Source: Allosediminivita pacifica | Lineage (GTDB): Bacteria > Pseudomonadota > Alphaproteobacteria > Rhodobacterales > Rhodobacteraceae | Assembly (NCBI RefSeq): GCF_003054175.1 | Contig: NZ_QBKN01000004.1 | Coordinates: 153,396-217,395, forward strand | DNA length: 64,000 nucleotides | Direction of reading: 5' to 3' | Part shown: piece by piece, positions 1-9,310 of the stretch | Numbering within the stretch: position 1 is the stretch's first letter | Layout: the number at the start of each line of letters is the position of its first letter | Translations under genes and position numbers: made by a program | Notes under the pieces: generated by a model | The model's database searches: none | The model's input: only the letters and a program-made list of their open reading frames with translations | What the model was told of the DNA's origin: nothing

Positions 1-1585
1 AAAGCTCGCCCGTGACGGCGTTGATCGTGATGACATCGCCGGTCTTCACGAAGGCAATCGGACCGCCCAGCGCCGCTTCGGGACCGACGTGGCCGACACA
101 GAAGCCGCGCGTGGCCCCCGAGAAGCGGCCATCGGTGATCAGCGCGACCTTCTTGCCCATGCCCTGGCCCGAAAGCGCAGCGGTGGTGGCCAGCATCTCG
201 CGCATGCCGGGGCCACCGGCGGGACCCTCGTTGCGGATGACGATCACTTCGCCTTCCTCGTAGGCACGGTCCTTGACCGCCTCGAAGGCCTCTTCCTCGC
301 ATTCGAAGACGCGCGCCGGTCCGGTGAAAACCTGCCCCTCGGCCGGGATGCCCGCGACCTTCACGATGGCGCCTTCAGGGGCGAGGTTGCCCTTGAGGCC
401 GACAACACCGCCGGTCTTGGTGATCGGGTTCGAGATCGAGTGGATAACCTTGCCGTCCGCCTCGCGGTCGATCAGATCGAGCTCTTCGCCGATGCTGCGA
501 CCACTGGCAGTGATACAGTCTTCGTGGATAAGCCCCGCCTTGCGAAGCTCCTTCATGACAACCGGGATGCCACCGGCGTCGAACAGGTCCTTGGCAACAT
601 GCGCGCCGCCGGGCTTGAGGTCGACGAAGTAAGGAGTCTCGCGGAAGATATCGCAGACGTCCTCGAGGAAGAAGTCGATCCCCGCCTCGTGGGCGATGGC
701 GGGCAAATGCAGGCCCGCGTTGGTCGAACCGCCGGTACAGGCCACGACGCGCGCGGCGTTTTCCAGAGACTTGCGGGTGACCACGTCACGCGCGCGGATG
801 TTCTTCTCGATCAGATCCATGACGGCGCGGCCCGAGGCCTCGCCGTACTGATCACGGCTCTCGTAAGGGGCCGGCATGCCGGAGGAGTTCATCAGCGCAA
901 GCCCGATCGCCTCGGACACGCAGGCCATGGTGTTGGCGGTGAACTGGCCACCGCAAGCGCCCGCACTTGGGCAGGCCACACGCTCGAGCATGGCAAGCGC
1001 CGCGTCGGAAAGCTCGCCGTTCTGGTGGCGGCCGACCGCCTCGAACATATCCTGCACGGTGAGGTCACGGGTCCGGAAATCCTCGGGGATCTCGTCGAGC
1101 TGCGGCGCCTTGCCCGGCAGGATCGAGCCGCCGTAGATGAAGACCGACGGCACGTTCAGCCGCACCATGGCCATCATCATGCCCGGCAGCGACTTGTCGC
1201 AGCCGGCCAGACCGACGATTGCGTCGTAGCAGTGGCCGCGCATCGTCAGTTCGACCGTGTCGGCAATCGCCTCGCGCGATGCGAGCGAGGAGCGCATGCC
1301 CTCGTGGCCCATGGCGATGCCGTCGGTCACGGTGATCGTCGTGAACTCGCGCGGGGTGCCGAAGCCCTGCTTCACGCCGCCCTTGACCGCCTGCGCCTGA
1401 CGGCTCAGCGCGATGTTGCAGGGCGCGGCCTCGTTCCAGCAGGTCGCCACGCCCACCAGCGGCTGGTGGATCTCTTCCTCGGTCATGCCCATGGCATGGT
1501 AGTACGACCGGTGCGGCGCCCGCGCCGGGCCCTCTGTCACGTGGCGGCTGGGAAGCTTGGTCTTGTCGAACGGACGCTTGAGCAT
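1..1585 (-). CDS. ilvD: Dihydroxy-acid dehydratase (3' end beyond the window)
   Basis: Converts 2,3-dihydroxy-3-methylbutanoate or -pentanoate to the 2-oxo acid in valine and isoleucine synthesis; cytosolic Fe-S enzyme. The reverse strand reads from ATG at 1585 as [15 protein letters not shown] and stays open for 528 codons to the window edge; the family is usually about 570-615 residues, so only the last 10% or so is missing. Cluster and active-site motifs are visible: CWNEAAPC at residues 49-56, GCDKSLPGM near 122 and [14 protein letters not shown] near 190. No operon partner is visible; the gene is divergent from the CPBP protease gene. Confidence 0.97.
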   Translation of the reverse strand, partial: MLKRPFDKTKLPSRHVTEGPARAPHRSYYHAMGMTEEEIHQPLVGVATCWNEAAPCNIALSRQAQAVKGGVKQGFGTPREFTTITVTDGIAMGHEGMRSSLASREAIADTVELTMRGHCYDAIVGLAGCDKSLPGMMMAMVRLNVPSVFIYGGSILPGKAPQLDEIPEDFRTRDLTVQDMFEAVGRHQNGELSDAALAMLERVACPSAGACGGQFTANTMACVSEAIGLALMNSSGMPAPYESRDQYGEASGRAVMDLIEKNIRARDVVTRKSLENAARVVACTGGSTNAGLHLPAIAHEAGIDFFLEDVCDIFRETPYFVDLKPGGAHVAKDLFDAGGIPVVMKELRKAGLIHEDCITASGRSIGEELDLIDREADGKVIHSISNPITKTGGVVGLKGNLAPEGAIVKVAGIPAEGQVFTGPARVFECEEEAFEAVKDRAYEEGEVIVIRNEGPAGGPGMREMLATTAALSGQGMGKKVALITDGRFSGATRGFCVGHVGPEAALGGPIAFVKTGDVITINAVTGEL

Positions 1586-1781
1586 CGCGGGGATCCTTCC
1601 GGGCTTTTCGTCGGGTCTAGCCGAGCAGACCTTGCCAGACAAGCGGATCGGACAGGACGCTGCGCCGCACGCCACTCCAGAGCAACAAGCTTGCGCCATG
1701 ACCTGATCAAGTCGTCCGAAAGTGCTCATCCAGGCAAAGCGTCATTTGACAGCGGCCCCGGCGCGCAGCACTAACGCCGAC

Positions 1782-2684
1782 ATGCCCAAGCGCGACCCCT
1801 ATGCCCCCCACCGCATCCTGGTGGCCACTGCCGACGGGCAATCGGCCCTCTGGCGGCTGGCATTGGGTGTGTTGCTTGCACTAGCAGTCACGTTCGGACT
1901 GGGCCGTTCGGTTTTTGCCATCGCGCGCCTCGCGCTCGACGAACAGACCTATCTTTCCTTCACGCAGACGCTGTCGCAGGCCGACACGCCGCTGACGCTG
2001 CTGATCCTCCTTCTCAGCACGGGGTTTCTCGGCATCGGCACGCTGGTTGCAGCCGAGCTTCTACACCGCCGGAGCGGCGTCTCGCTGCTGGGACCGTTGC
2101 CCTTGCTGAAATCGCAGTTCCTCCGCGTCCTCGTCGCGCTTGTCGGGCTGCAACTGGCGATCACCCTCCTGCCGCCATGGCCCTTCGCAAGCGTTCTCAT
2201 TCCCGGCCTTCCACTCTCGACCTGGCTGGCCTTCCTGCCGCTGACCCTTGTCACGCTGCTACTGCAGACCGGCGCGGAGGAGCTGTTCTTTCGCGGCTAC
2301 CTGCAATCGCAGCTTGCCGCGCGCCTCCACGCTCCGGCGATCTGGATGGGCGTTCCTTCGGCATTCTTCGCAGCGGCGCACTACGCGCCCGGCCTCTATG
2401 GCGACAGCGCAATGCTCGTGGTGCTTTGGGCCTTTCTCTTCGGTCTGGCGGCGGCCGACCTGACGGCGCGGTCGGGCTCGCTCGGCCCTGCCATCGCGCT
2501 ACATTTCGTGAACAACTTTGCCGCTGTCGCGGTGACATCCATGCAGGGCGACATGTCTGCGCTCGCGCTTTACCAGCTTCCCTTCGGCCCCGGTGATGCC
2601 GAGATGCTGCGCGCTCAGCTTCCCATCGACCTCGGCGCGCTCGCCGTCGGATGGCTTGCAGCGAGACTCGTCCTGCGCGCCTGA
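1782..2684 (+). CDS. CPBP-family intramembrane metalloprotease
   Basis: Predicted inner-membrane protease of the CPBP (CAAX/Abi, Rce1-like) family, 300 residues. The family signature is complete: EELFFRGY with E166, E167 and R171; a second motif FFAAAHY with H200; and a third motif HFVNNF near 247. Several hydrophobic segments span residues 25-50, 72-92, 114-132 and 146-162. Upstream in-frame codons exist, but MPKRDPY at 1782 is the natural start since the preceding residues are not membrane-protein-like. Physiological substrate unknown; bacterial members act in bacteriocin self-immunity or envelope homeostasis, so a specific role would be a guess. Confidence 0.85.
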   Translation: MPKRDPYAPHRILVATADGQSALWRLALGVLLALAVTFGLGRSVFAIARLALDEQTYLSFTQTLSQADTPLTLLILLLSTGFLGIGTLVAAELLHRRSGVSLLGPLPLLKSQFLRVLVALVGLQLAITLLPPWPFASVLIPGLPLSTWLAFLPLTLVTLLLQTGAEELFFRGYLQSQLAARLHAPAIWMGVPSAFFAAAHYAPGLYGDSAMLVVLWAFLFGLAAADLTARSGSLGPAIALHFVNNFAAVAVTSMQGDMSALALYQLPFGPGDAEMLRAQLPIDLGALAVGWLAARLVLRA

Positions 2685-2741
2685 TTGCAAATCATCGCCA
2701 CGTGGCTTACGTCAGCGCCCAATCCAAGGGACGCCGCCGAT

Positions 2742-3710
2742 ATGAACTGGATCACCAACTACGTCCGCCCGCGCATCAACTCGATCTTCTCGCGGCGCGA
2801 AATCCCCGAGAACCTCTGGTCGAAGTGCGACAGCTGCGGAACGATGCTGTTTCACCGCGAAATCAGCGACAACCTGAATGTCTGCACCAACTGCGGGCAT
2901 CACATGAACATTACGCCGCGCGACCGTTTCCATGCGCTGTTCGACGGCGGGGTTTTTTCCGAGATCAGCGTTCCCGAACCGGTCAATGACCCGCTGCACT
3001 TCCGCGATCAGAAGCGATATCCGGAACGGATGCGCGCCGCGCAGAAGGCGACCGGTGAAAAGGAAGCGATGCTCGTCGCCCGTGGCGAGATCGGCCGCAC
3101 GCCCATCGTGGCCGCCGCGCAGGACTTCACCTTCATGGCCGGGTCCATGGGCATGTACGTGGGCAACGCCATCATCGCCGGGATCGAGGAAGCGGTCCGC
3201 CTGGGACGGCCCTTCGTGCTGTTTTCGGCGGCAGGCGGCGCACGCATGCAGGAAGGCATCCTCAGCCTGATGCAGATGCCGCGCAGCACGGTCGCCATCC
3301 AGATGCTGCGCGAAGCCGGGCTGCCCTACATCGTGGTCCTCACGCACCCGACGACCGGCGGCGTGACCGCGTCCTACGCGATGCTGGGCGACGTCCAGAT
3401 CGCCGAGCCGGGCTCGCTGATCTGCTTCGCTGGCCCCCGCGTGATCGAACAGACCATCCGCGAAAAGCTGCCCGAAGGCTTCCAGCGTGCCGAGTACCTG
3501 CTCGAGCACGGGATGCTCGACCGCGTGACCGACCGCCGCGAATTGCGCGAGGAGCTTATCGTCATCCTGCGGATGCTGATGCAGCTGCCGCCCGCCACGT
3601 GGGGGGACCTGCCGCCACCGGGACCGGAAGAGCTGCCGGAAGATGGCGCCGCAGACCAGGTGCAAGCTGCCCCCAATCCGGCACTTGAAGACGCGCCCCG
3701 CAAGGAATGA
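2742..3710 (+). CDS. accD: Acetyl-CoA carboxylase carboxyltransferase subunit beta
   Basis: Beta half of the carboxyltransferase that transfers CO2 from carboxybiotin to acetyl-CoA, giving malonyl-CoA for fatty-acid synthesis; works with AccA, which is not in this window. 322 residues. The N-terminal four-cysteine zinc ribbon is intact (C29, C32, C48, C51), followed by the crotonase-fold domain with the SAAGGARMQEG motif and TTGGVTASYAMLGD. Start chosen at MNWITNYVRPRI, the family-typical N-terminus. Its TGA overlaps the folC ATG by four bases, so the two genes are translationally coupled. Confidence 0.97.
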   Translation: MNWITNYVRPRINSIFSRREIPENLWSKCDSCGTMLFHREISDNLNVCTNCGHHMNITPRDRFHALFDGGVFSEISVPEPVNDPLHFRDQKRYPERMRAAQKATGEKEAMLVARGEIGRTPIVAAAQDFTFMAGSMGMYVGNAIIAGIEEAVRLGRPFVLFSAAGGARMQEGILSLMQMPRSTVAIQMLREAGLPYIVVLTHPTTGGVTASYAMLGDVQIAEPGSLICFAGPRVIEQTIREKLPEGFQRAEYLLEHGMLDRVTDRRELREELIVILRMLMQLPPATWGDLPPPGPEELPEDGAADQVQAAPNPALEDAPRKE

Positions 3711-4981
3711 GCGGCGAGAGCTCGGACGTCATCCTCGAAAGGATGATGTCCCTTCACCCGAAGATCATCGACCTGACGCTGGACCGAGTCTGGCGGCTGC
3801 TCGACGCGCTCGATCACCCAGAACAGCAACTCCCGCCCGTGATCCATGTGGCCGGGACGAACGGCAAGGGGTCGACGCAGGCCATGATCCGGGCCGGGCT
3901 CGAAGGCGCCGGGCACCGCTGCCATGCCTATACCTCGCCGCATCTCGCGCGTTTTCACGAGAGGATCCGCCTTGCAGGTGAGCTAATCTCGGAAGAGCAT
4001 TTGACCCGCCTTCTCGACGACTGCTGGCAGGCCAACAATCACGAGCCGATCACCTATTTCGAGATCACCACCGTGGCCGCGCTGCTTGCCTTTGCGCTGA
4101 CCGAGGCAGATTTCACGCTGCTGGAAGTGGGGCTCGGCGGGCGGCTCGACGCGACCAACGTGGTCGAACGCCCGGCGCTGTCCATCATTACCCCGGTCTC
4201 GATGGATCACGAGCAATATCTCGGCGGCTCCCTCGATGCGATCGCGGGCGAGAAGGCCGGCATTCTCAAGCGTGGCGTGACCTGCATTGTCTCGCGGCAG
4301 GACGATACCGCGCTGGAGGTCATCGAACGGCAGGCCGCGCGCGTGGGCGCGCCCTTGCTGATCCACGGGCAGCACTGGCACGTCGGCACCGAACACGGGC
4401 GGCTCGTCTATCAGGACGAGCATGGCCTACTTGACCTGCCGCTGCCCAACCTGCCCGGCGCGCACCAGATCGACAACGCCGGCGCGGCGATTGCCGCCCT
4501 GCGCCACCTGGGCCAGCCAGACGCCGCCTTCGAGGCGGCCGTCACCCGCGCCTTCTGGCCCGGCCGGCTTCAGCGGCTGCGCGAGGGACCGCTTGCTAAG
4601 GCCGCGCCCGACGCCGAGATATGGCTCGACGGCGGACACAACCCCGCGGCGGGTGAGGCGCTTGCAAAGCACCTCGCCTCGCTTCCCGCGCGTCCCACCC
4701 ACCTCGTCTGCGGCATGCTCGGCACCAAGGATGCCAGCGGTTTTCTCACACCGCTTGCCAAGGTGACCGACCACCTCACCGCGCTCTCCATTCCCGGCGA
4801 GGTCAGCTCGATGACGGCAGAAGAGCTGGCAGAGGCCGCGCGCGGCTGCGGCATTACCGCGGACACCGCCGCCAGCCCCGTCGAAGCTTTCTCGGAGATC
4901 GCTGGCAGGGAACCGCAAGCGCGCATTCTGATCTGCGGATCGCTCTACCTTGCCGGGCATATCCTTCGAATGCGCGGATAA
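3707..4981 (+). CDS. folC: Bifunctional folylpolyglutamate synthase / dihydrofolate synthase
   Basis: Adds glutamate to dihydropteroate and to reduced folates, retaining the cofactor in the cell. 424 residues, Mur-ligase fold. The ATP-binding loop HVAGTNGKGST lies at residues 47-56; EVGLGGRLDATNV and the SMDHEQYLGGSL segment are typical of the folylglutamate branch; the C-terminal ligase domain has GGHNPAAGEAL. Starts inside the accD stop codon (ATGA); the accD-folC pair is common in Rhodobacteraceae. A candidate small RNA with its own promoter follows downstream. Confidence 0.96.
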   Translation: MSGESSDVILERMMSLHPKIIDLTLDRVWRLLDALDHPEQQLPPVIHVAGTNGKGSTQAMIRAGLEGAGHRCHAYTSPHLARFHERIRLAGELISEEHLTRLLDDCWQANNHEPITYFEITTVAALLAFALTEADFTLLEVGLGGRLDATNVVERPALSIITPVSMDHEQYLGGSLDAIAGEKAGILKRGVTCIVSRQDDTALEVIERQAARVGAPLLIHGQHWHVGTEHGRLVYQDEHGLLDLPLPNLPGAHQIDNAGAAIAALRHLGQPDAAFEAAVTRAFWPGRLQRLREGPLAKAAPDAEIWLDGGHNPAAGEALAKHLASLPARPTHLVCGMLGTKDASGFLTPLAKVTDHLTALSIPGEVSSMTAEELAEAARGCGITADTAASPVEAFSEIAGREPQARILICGSLYLAGHILRMRG

Positions 4982-5044
4982 ACGGCAGCCCATCTCGCGC
5001 GGAATTCGATTCGCCTCGCGACGGATAGTTCGCGACACTATATG

Positions 5045-5073
5045 TTGACGCTAGGGGTTTATTCCTCTACAAG
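5045..5073 (+). promoter_or_regulatory. Sigma70-type promoter for the candidate small RNA
   Basis: TTGACG at 5045-5050 and TACAAG at 5068-5073 are separated by exactly 17 bases. It sits in the folC-zapE gap and points toward the structured segment that ends in an intrinsic terminator. Expected transcription start is near 5080. Assigned by pattern only. Confidence 0.5.
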
Positions 5074-5079
5074 TTGAGT

Positions 5080-5260
5080 TGTGGATCCAGCCACAGACTT
5101 ACCTCGACATAGCCAAGATCCCCGGACTTCAGGGGCTTCCATCAGACGCCCCGAACCAAGATTCGTGCCGCGACACCAGTCGGCACAGCCTCCAAGACAA
5201 CGACAGGCAGAAGACCCAAGCGAGAGCAGTTTCTAGGGCCCCACCCGGGGCCCTTTTTTT
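5080..5260 (+). ncRNA. Candidate structured small RNA (about 180 nt)
   Basis: Lies between convergent folC and zapE, with a promoter ending at 5073 and a strong terminator at 5235-5260. Visible stems include TGTGG/CCACA around 5080-5095, CCCC/GGGG near 5120-5136, an alternative GGGGC/GCCCC pairing that would exclude it, and GTGCCG/CGGCAC near 5165-5186. A GTG-initiated frame of 51 codons (5081-5236) ends exactly at the terminator, but under half its codons end in G or C, against roughly 85% in neighbouring genes, which favours RNA over protein. I do not recognise it as 6S, tmRNA, SRP or RNase P RNA. It could still be a short protein gene. Confidence 0.45.
5235..5260 (+). terminator. Intrinsic terminator of the candidate small RNA
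   Basis: A perfect 8-bp stem, AGGGCCCC (5235-5242) with GGGGCCCT (5247-5254), a 4-base loop and a run of seven T (5254-5260). Faces convergent zapE, so it may also shield that gene. Confidence 0.85.
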
Positions 5261-5269
5261 GAACTTCGC

Positions 5270-6340
5270 TCAGTCCCCGTCCGACGAAACGCCCCAGCTC
5301 TCGCTCTGCATTTCGCGAAGCCGGCTCGCGGTACGCTCGAACTCGAAAGCCCCCCGTCCCTCCACATAGAGGCTTTCCGGCTCGTCCGCAGCGCTTGCGA
5401 TCAGGCGAACCTTCGCCTCGTAGAGCGCATCGACAAGCGTCACGAAGCGCTTGGCCTCGTTGAAGTTGCTCCGTCCCAGCCGAGGAATGTTTTCGAGCAG
5501 CAGCACACGCACCGCTTCTGCCAGCGCAAGGTAGTCCCCCGGCCCCAGCGCGGCACCGCACAGATCGTAGAACGAGGCCCGCGCCACCCCATTGTGATAG
5601 CGCGGCAGCGTCACTTCGCGTCCCTTCACGCGCAGCGTCAGCGTGTCTTCCTCGCCGTGGGTCAGCTCCTGCCAGATCCGGTCCATGTCCGCCCGTGCCT
5701 CGGCGTTGGCAGGGGCAAAGTAGACCTGGCTTCCGGACAGGCGGTCCTGCCGGTGGTCCCGCTCGCTCGCCAGCTCGTGCACGACAAGCCGCTCCTTGAT
5801 GAGCTCGATGAAAGGCAGGAAAAGCTCGCGATTGAGGCCGTCCTTGTAGAGATCGTCGGGAACGCGGTTCGACGTCGTGACCACCACGCAGCCGGCGTCG
5901 AAGAGACGCTCGAAGAAGCGCCCGACGATCATCGCGTCGGCGATGTCCGTGATCTGCATCTCGTCGAAGGCGAGCACCTTGATGCTGTCCGAGACATCCT
6001 TTGCGACCGGCTTGATCGGGTCCTCGTGGCCCTTCTCGCGCAGCTTGTGGATCTCTCCCTGCACCTCCTGCATGAAGGCATGGAAATGCACCCGGCGGGC
6101 AGGCACCTTGAGGCTTTCGACGAAGAGATCCATCAGCATGGACTTTCCGCGCCCCACGCCCCCCCAGATATAGAGCCCCTTCGGCGGCTCGGGCGCCTTT
6201 CGGAAAAGACCTTTCTTCCGCGGCTTGGAGAGCTCGGACCGGATACGCTCGAACTCCGGCAGCGCCTCTTCCTGCGCGGGATCCCGCGTCAGGCGGCCTT
6301 CTTCGAGACGGGCTTCGTAGAGATCAGATACGCTTGGCAT
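5270..6340 (-). CDS. zapE: Cell division protein ZapE (AFG1-like ATPase)
   Basis: AFG1/LACE1-type P-loop ATPase; in Escherichia coli ZapE binds FtsZ during late division and is needed under low oxygen or heat. 356 residues. Walker A is GGVGRGKSML at residues 60-69, and the Walker B region reads VLAFDEMQITD near residue 140, followed by the TSNRVPDDLYKDGLNR motif characteristic of the family. The frame is open 51 codons further upstream, but MPSVSDLYEARL at 6340 is the family-typical start. Convergent with the candidate small RNA and divergent from the MFS gene. Confidence 0.93.
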   Translation of the reverse strand: MPSVSDLYEARLEEGRLTRDPAQEEALPEFERIRSELSKPRKKGLFRKAPEPPKGLYIWGGVGRGKSMLMDLFVESLKVPARRVHFHAFMQEVQGEIHKLREKGHEDPIKPVAKDVSDSIKVLAFDEMQITDIADAMIVGRFFERLFDAGCVVVTTSNRVPDDLYKDGLNRELFLPFIELIKERLVVHELASERDHRQDRLSGSQVYFAPANAEARADMDRIWQELTHGEEDTLTLRVKGREVTLPRYHNGVARASFYDLCGAALGPGDYLALAEAVRVLLLENIPRLGRSNFNEAKRFVTLVDALYEAKVRLIASAADEPESLYVEGRGAFEFERTASRLREMQSESWGVSSDGD

Positions 6341-6480
6341 GCCCGTGCATACCGAGGCCCGAAAGCAATGCCTAGGGGCCACGCGTGCCGTATCACGGTC
6401 GTTGATGGCAAGGCCCAAGAACATGCATTTGATCTTTGCTGTGAGGATGACGCAAATGGGCAGGACGCCGAGGAACCACC

Positions 6481-7728
6481 ATGCCCCGCACAACGCCCCT
6501 TTTCACGCCGGTCCTGATCGGCGGCTGCCTGATCATCCTCGTGGGCTTTGCCGTCCGGTCGAGCTTTGGCGTCTTCCAGATCCCGATCGCCGAGGAATTC
6601 GGCTGGCTGCGCTCCGAGTTCTCGCTGGCCATCGCGATCCAGAACCTGGCTTGGGGCATCGGGCAGCCGATCTTCGGCGCCATCGCGGAACGCATCGGGG
6701 ACCGACGGGCCATCGTGCTCGGCGCAGTGACCTACGCGGCGGGCCTTGTGCTGTCGAGCTTTGCCGTCACGCCCGCCGCCCACCATATCTACGAGGTCCT
6801 CGTAGGCTTTGGCATCGCCGGCACGGGTTTTGGGGTCATTCTTGCCGTGGTCGGACGCGCATCCAGCGACGCGAACCGGTCGATGAGCCTTGCCATCGCG
6901 ACCGCCGCGGGCAGCTCGGGCCAGATCGTGGGCCCGCCCGTGGCCGAGGCGCTGCTGTCGGTCATGTCCTGGCAGTCGGTCTTCCTCGTCTTCGCGGCAA
7001 CGGTGCTGGCGGTCATTCTCGTCCTGCCGCTGATGCGCGCGCCCGAACCCGCGACCAAGGCCGAACTCCAGGAAAGCATGGGAACGATCCTGGGGCGGGC
7101 CGCCCGCGATCCGTCCTTCACGCTGATCTTCGTCGGCTTCTTCAGCTGCGGCTACCAGCTCGCCTTCATCACCGCGCATTTCCCCGCCTTCGTGACCGAG
7201 CTGTGCGGCCCCATTGCGCCCGGCGGCGTCCTGCACGGGCTCGGCATCACGACGACATCGGGGCTCGGGGCACTGGCCATCGCGATGATCGGTTTCTTCA
7301 ACATACTGGGCACGCTCACGGCGGGCTGGGCCGGCAACCTGTTTCCGCGCAAGTACCTGCTCGCCGGCATCTACACGGGCCGCACCATCGCGGCGGCCCT
7401 GTTCATCGCGCTGCCAATCACGCCCGCATCAGTTCTGATCTTCTCGGCGGTGATGGGCGCGCTCTGGCTGGCGACGGTTCCACTGACCAGCGGGCTCATC
7501 GCGCATCTCTACGGGCTGCGCTACATGGGGACACTCTACGGGATCGTCTTCTTCAGCCACCAGCTCGGCGGCTTCATGGGGGTCTGGCTGGGCGGTCGGC
7601 TCTACGACCTTTACGGGAACTACACCGTCGTCTGGTGGATCGGCGTTGGCGTCGGCGCCTTCAGCGCCCTCGTCCATCTGCCGGTGCGCGAACGCCCCTC
7701 GCAGCTACGACCGGCTGCGGCGGCCTAA
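6481..7728 (+). CDS. MFS transporter
   Basis: Major facilitator permease, 415 residues, with about 12 hydrophobic segments in two six-helix halves. The loop 2-3 signature GAIAERIGDRRAIVLGA is present. A GAGGAA ribosome-binding site precedes the ATG by five bases. The N-terminus, with FGVFQIPIAEEFGW, resembles the oxalate/formate and monocarboxylate-type MFS branch, suggesting a small organic acid as substrate, but specificity cannot be read from sequence. Its TAA overlaps the stop codon of the convergent cyclodeaminase-like gene. Confidence 0.9.
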   Translation: MPRTTPLFTPVLIGGCLIILVGFAVRSSFGVFQIPIAEEFGWLRSEFSLAIAIQNLAWGIGQPIFGAIAERIGDRRAIVLGAVTYAAGLVLSSFAVTPAAHHIYEVLVGFGIAGTGFGVILAVVGRASSDANRSMSLAIATAAGSSGQIVGPPVAEALLSVMSWQSVFLVFAATVLAVILVLPLMRAPEPATKAELQESMGTILGRAARDPSFTLIFVGFFSCGYQLAFITAHFPAFVTELCGPIAPGGVLHGLGITTTSGLGALAIAMIGFFNILGTLTAGWAGNLFPRKYLLAGIYTGRTIAAALFIALPITPASVLIFSAVMGALWLATVPLTSGLIAHLYGLRYMGTLYGIVFFSHQLGGFMGVWLGGRLYDLYGNYTVVWWIGVGVGAFSALVHLPVRERPSQLRPAAAA

Positions 7729-8627
7729 CCCTCGAACCGGTCAAGAATGTAACGCGCCGTCATCAGGTCCAGATGCGCGCCGCCCCCGTTCTTGAAGAGC
7801 GTGATATCCTCGGGCGCGCGGGTGAACGCGGCAGGATCGTAGTAGTCCGCCACGATGTCGGACTTGGCGATGACGCCCTGATCTAGCGGGATCTTGATCT
7901 CGCCGATATGGCCCAGCGTCGTGTCGTAGCTGTCGACGAAGATCCGCGCCCGCTTCAGCGCCGCGTCGTCGGCCTCGCGCATATCCGGGCGATAGGCCCC
8001 GATCAGGTCGACATGCGTTCCCGGCGTCAGCCAATCGCCCCGGATCAGCGGCTCGGTGCTCATGGTGGCCGAGGTTACGATATCCGCAGCACCCACCGCC
8101 TCTTCCAGGTCCTCGGCCCAGGCGATGCCCAGATCCTCGGCAAAGCTGCGCGCGCGTTCCGTGGTGCGGTTCCAGACGGTGAACTCGGCGTCGGGGAAGG
8201 CGGCGGAATAGGCGGCGTGCAAGGAGGCCCCCACCGTTCCGGCGCCGACAATCAGGATCTTGCGGCTGTCCGGCCGCGCCAGACGCCGCGCGGCAAGGAG
8301 GCTGTCGCCGGCGGTCTTCCACTTCGTGACCAGATGGAAATCCACCACCGCCTCAAGCAGACCGGTCTCGTCCTCGAAAAGGTTCACCGCCCCGTTGACC
8401 CGGCCAAGCCCTCGATCCGGGTTACCGGGAAACACGGTCGCGGCCTTCACCGCAACGCCGAGCCCGTCGATCCAGGCCGACCGGTTCAGCAGGGTATCCT
8501 CGCCGCGGTAGATGAACAGGTCGCCGATCTCGGCCTTGGGGCGTTCATGCCCGGCGGCGAGCGCATCGGTCAGCCCGATCCAGTCGAGATTGGCCTCGCC
8601 CTGATCGAAGGGAATGATCTTGGTCAT
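7725..8627 (-). CDS. Ornithine cyclodeaminase / mu-crystallin family protein
   Basis: NAD(P)-dependent enzyme of the ornithine cyclodeaminase, alanine dehydrogenase and ketimine reductase superfamily; 300 residues. The N-terminal half has the substrate-side segment AVKAATVFPGNPDRGLG, and the Rossmann half starts with ILIVGAGTVGASL near residue 138. Members act on ornithine, alanine, cyclic imines or opine-like compounds, so the reaction is left open. Start MTKIIPFD at 8627 overlaps the stop of the upstream HAD gene by four bases (ATGA), so the two are co-translated. Confidence 0.87.
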   Translation of the reverse strand: MTKIIPFDQGEANLDWIGLTDALAAGHERPKAEIGDLFIYRGEDTLLNRSAWIDGLGVAVKAATVFPGNPDRGLGRVNGAVNLFEDETGLLEAVVDFHLVTKWKTAGDSLLAARRLARPDSRKILIVGAGTVGASLHAAYSAAFPDAEFTVWNRTTERARSFAEDLGIAWAEDLEEAVGAADIVTSATMSTEPLIRGDWLTPGTHVDLIGAYRPDMREADDAALKRARIFVDSYDTTLGHIGEIKIPLDQGVIAKSDIVADYYDPAAFTRAPEDITLFKNGGGAHLDLMTARYILDRFEG

Positions 8628-9244
8628 GCGGCCTCCTCCTCGGTCAGCAGGCCCTCGGCGACAAGGCGCGCGGCCCATTCTTGCGGTCCTTCGAACAGAT
8701 GGGTTTGCCAGCCACGCGCGGCGGCGGCAGCGATATTGTCGGCCTTGTCGTCGGTGAACAGCAGGCGCTCCGGCGCGATGCCGCAGTCCGCCTCGACCAT
8801 CTCGTAGATGCGCGCCTCGGGCTTGATCACCTTCATCTCGGCGGAGATGTAGTGCCGGTCGAATTCCTTCAGGAAAGGATAGGCGGGCTCTGCCACGGCC
8901 CAGGTCCCGATGCCGAAATTGGTCAGCGCGAAGACCGGGATGCCCTTGTCGCGCAAGGCTTTCTTCAGCCTGATCGAATGCGGAATCTCCGGCTGGGCAA
9001 GGTCCAGCCAGCGGTCATGCCAGTCGCGGATGGCGGCGCGCCACTTCGGGTTCCGCTCGGCACAGTCGTAGACGGTCTCGCGGAAATCGGCGCCCCGGTC
9101 GATCAGGTCGTTCATGCCGTGCAGGTCGACCTCGGCGAACATTTCACGCCGCTGGTCCTCGCCCAGAGTGGCATCGTAGTAGATCTCGGGCTGCCAGCGG
9201 ATCAGCACGTTGCCGATGTCGAAGATCACCGCGTCGACGGCCAT
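8624..9244 (-). CDS. HAD-family hydrolase
   Basis: Haloacid-dehalogenase superfamily phosphatase, 206 residues. Motif I is FDIGNVL with nucleophile D9, motif II is FALTNF, motif III lysine is in MKVIKPEARIY, and motif IV is FTDDKADN. The FDIGNVL form without the second DxD aspartate is seen in YihX/HAD-IA proteins that hydrolyse sugar phosphates or act as dehalogenases. Start taken at MAVDAVIFD (9244); earlier in-frame codons are outside family length. First gene of a two-gene operon with the cyclodeaminase-like protein. Confidence 0.87.
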   Translation of the reverse strand: MAVDAVIFDIGNVLIRWQPEIYYDATLGEDQRREMFAEVDLHGMNDLIDRGADFRETVYDCAERNPKWRAAIRDWHDRWLDLAQPEIPHSIRLKKALRDKGIPVFALTNFGIGTWAVAEPAYPFLKEFDRHYISAEMKVIKPEARIYEMVEADCGIAPERLLFTDDKADNIAAAAARGWQTHLFEGPQEWAARLVAEGLLTEEEAA

Positions 9245-9310
9245 GGGCGCTTCCTTTCCTGATTGCGGGCGCAGCAAACGCCGCGCCCGCCGGATTGTAA
9301 AGGCCGCGGC

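Noticed and set aside
89..1774. A 561-codon open frame on the plus strand
   Set aside because: It lies antisense to ilvD, has no family motifs, and its amino acids are those expected from reverse reading of a high-GC gene.
5081..5236. The 51-codon GTG frame as a protein gene
   Set aside because: Low G/C at third positions and overlap with a terminator make an RNA more likely; kept only as an alternative.
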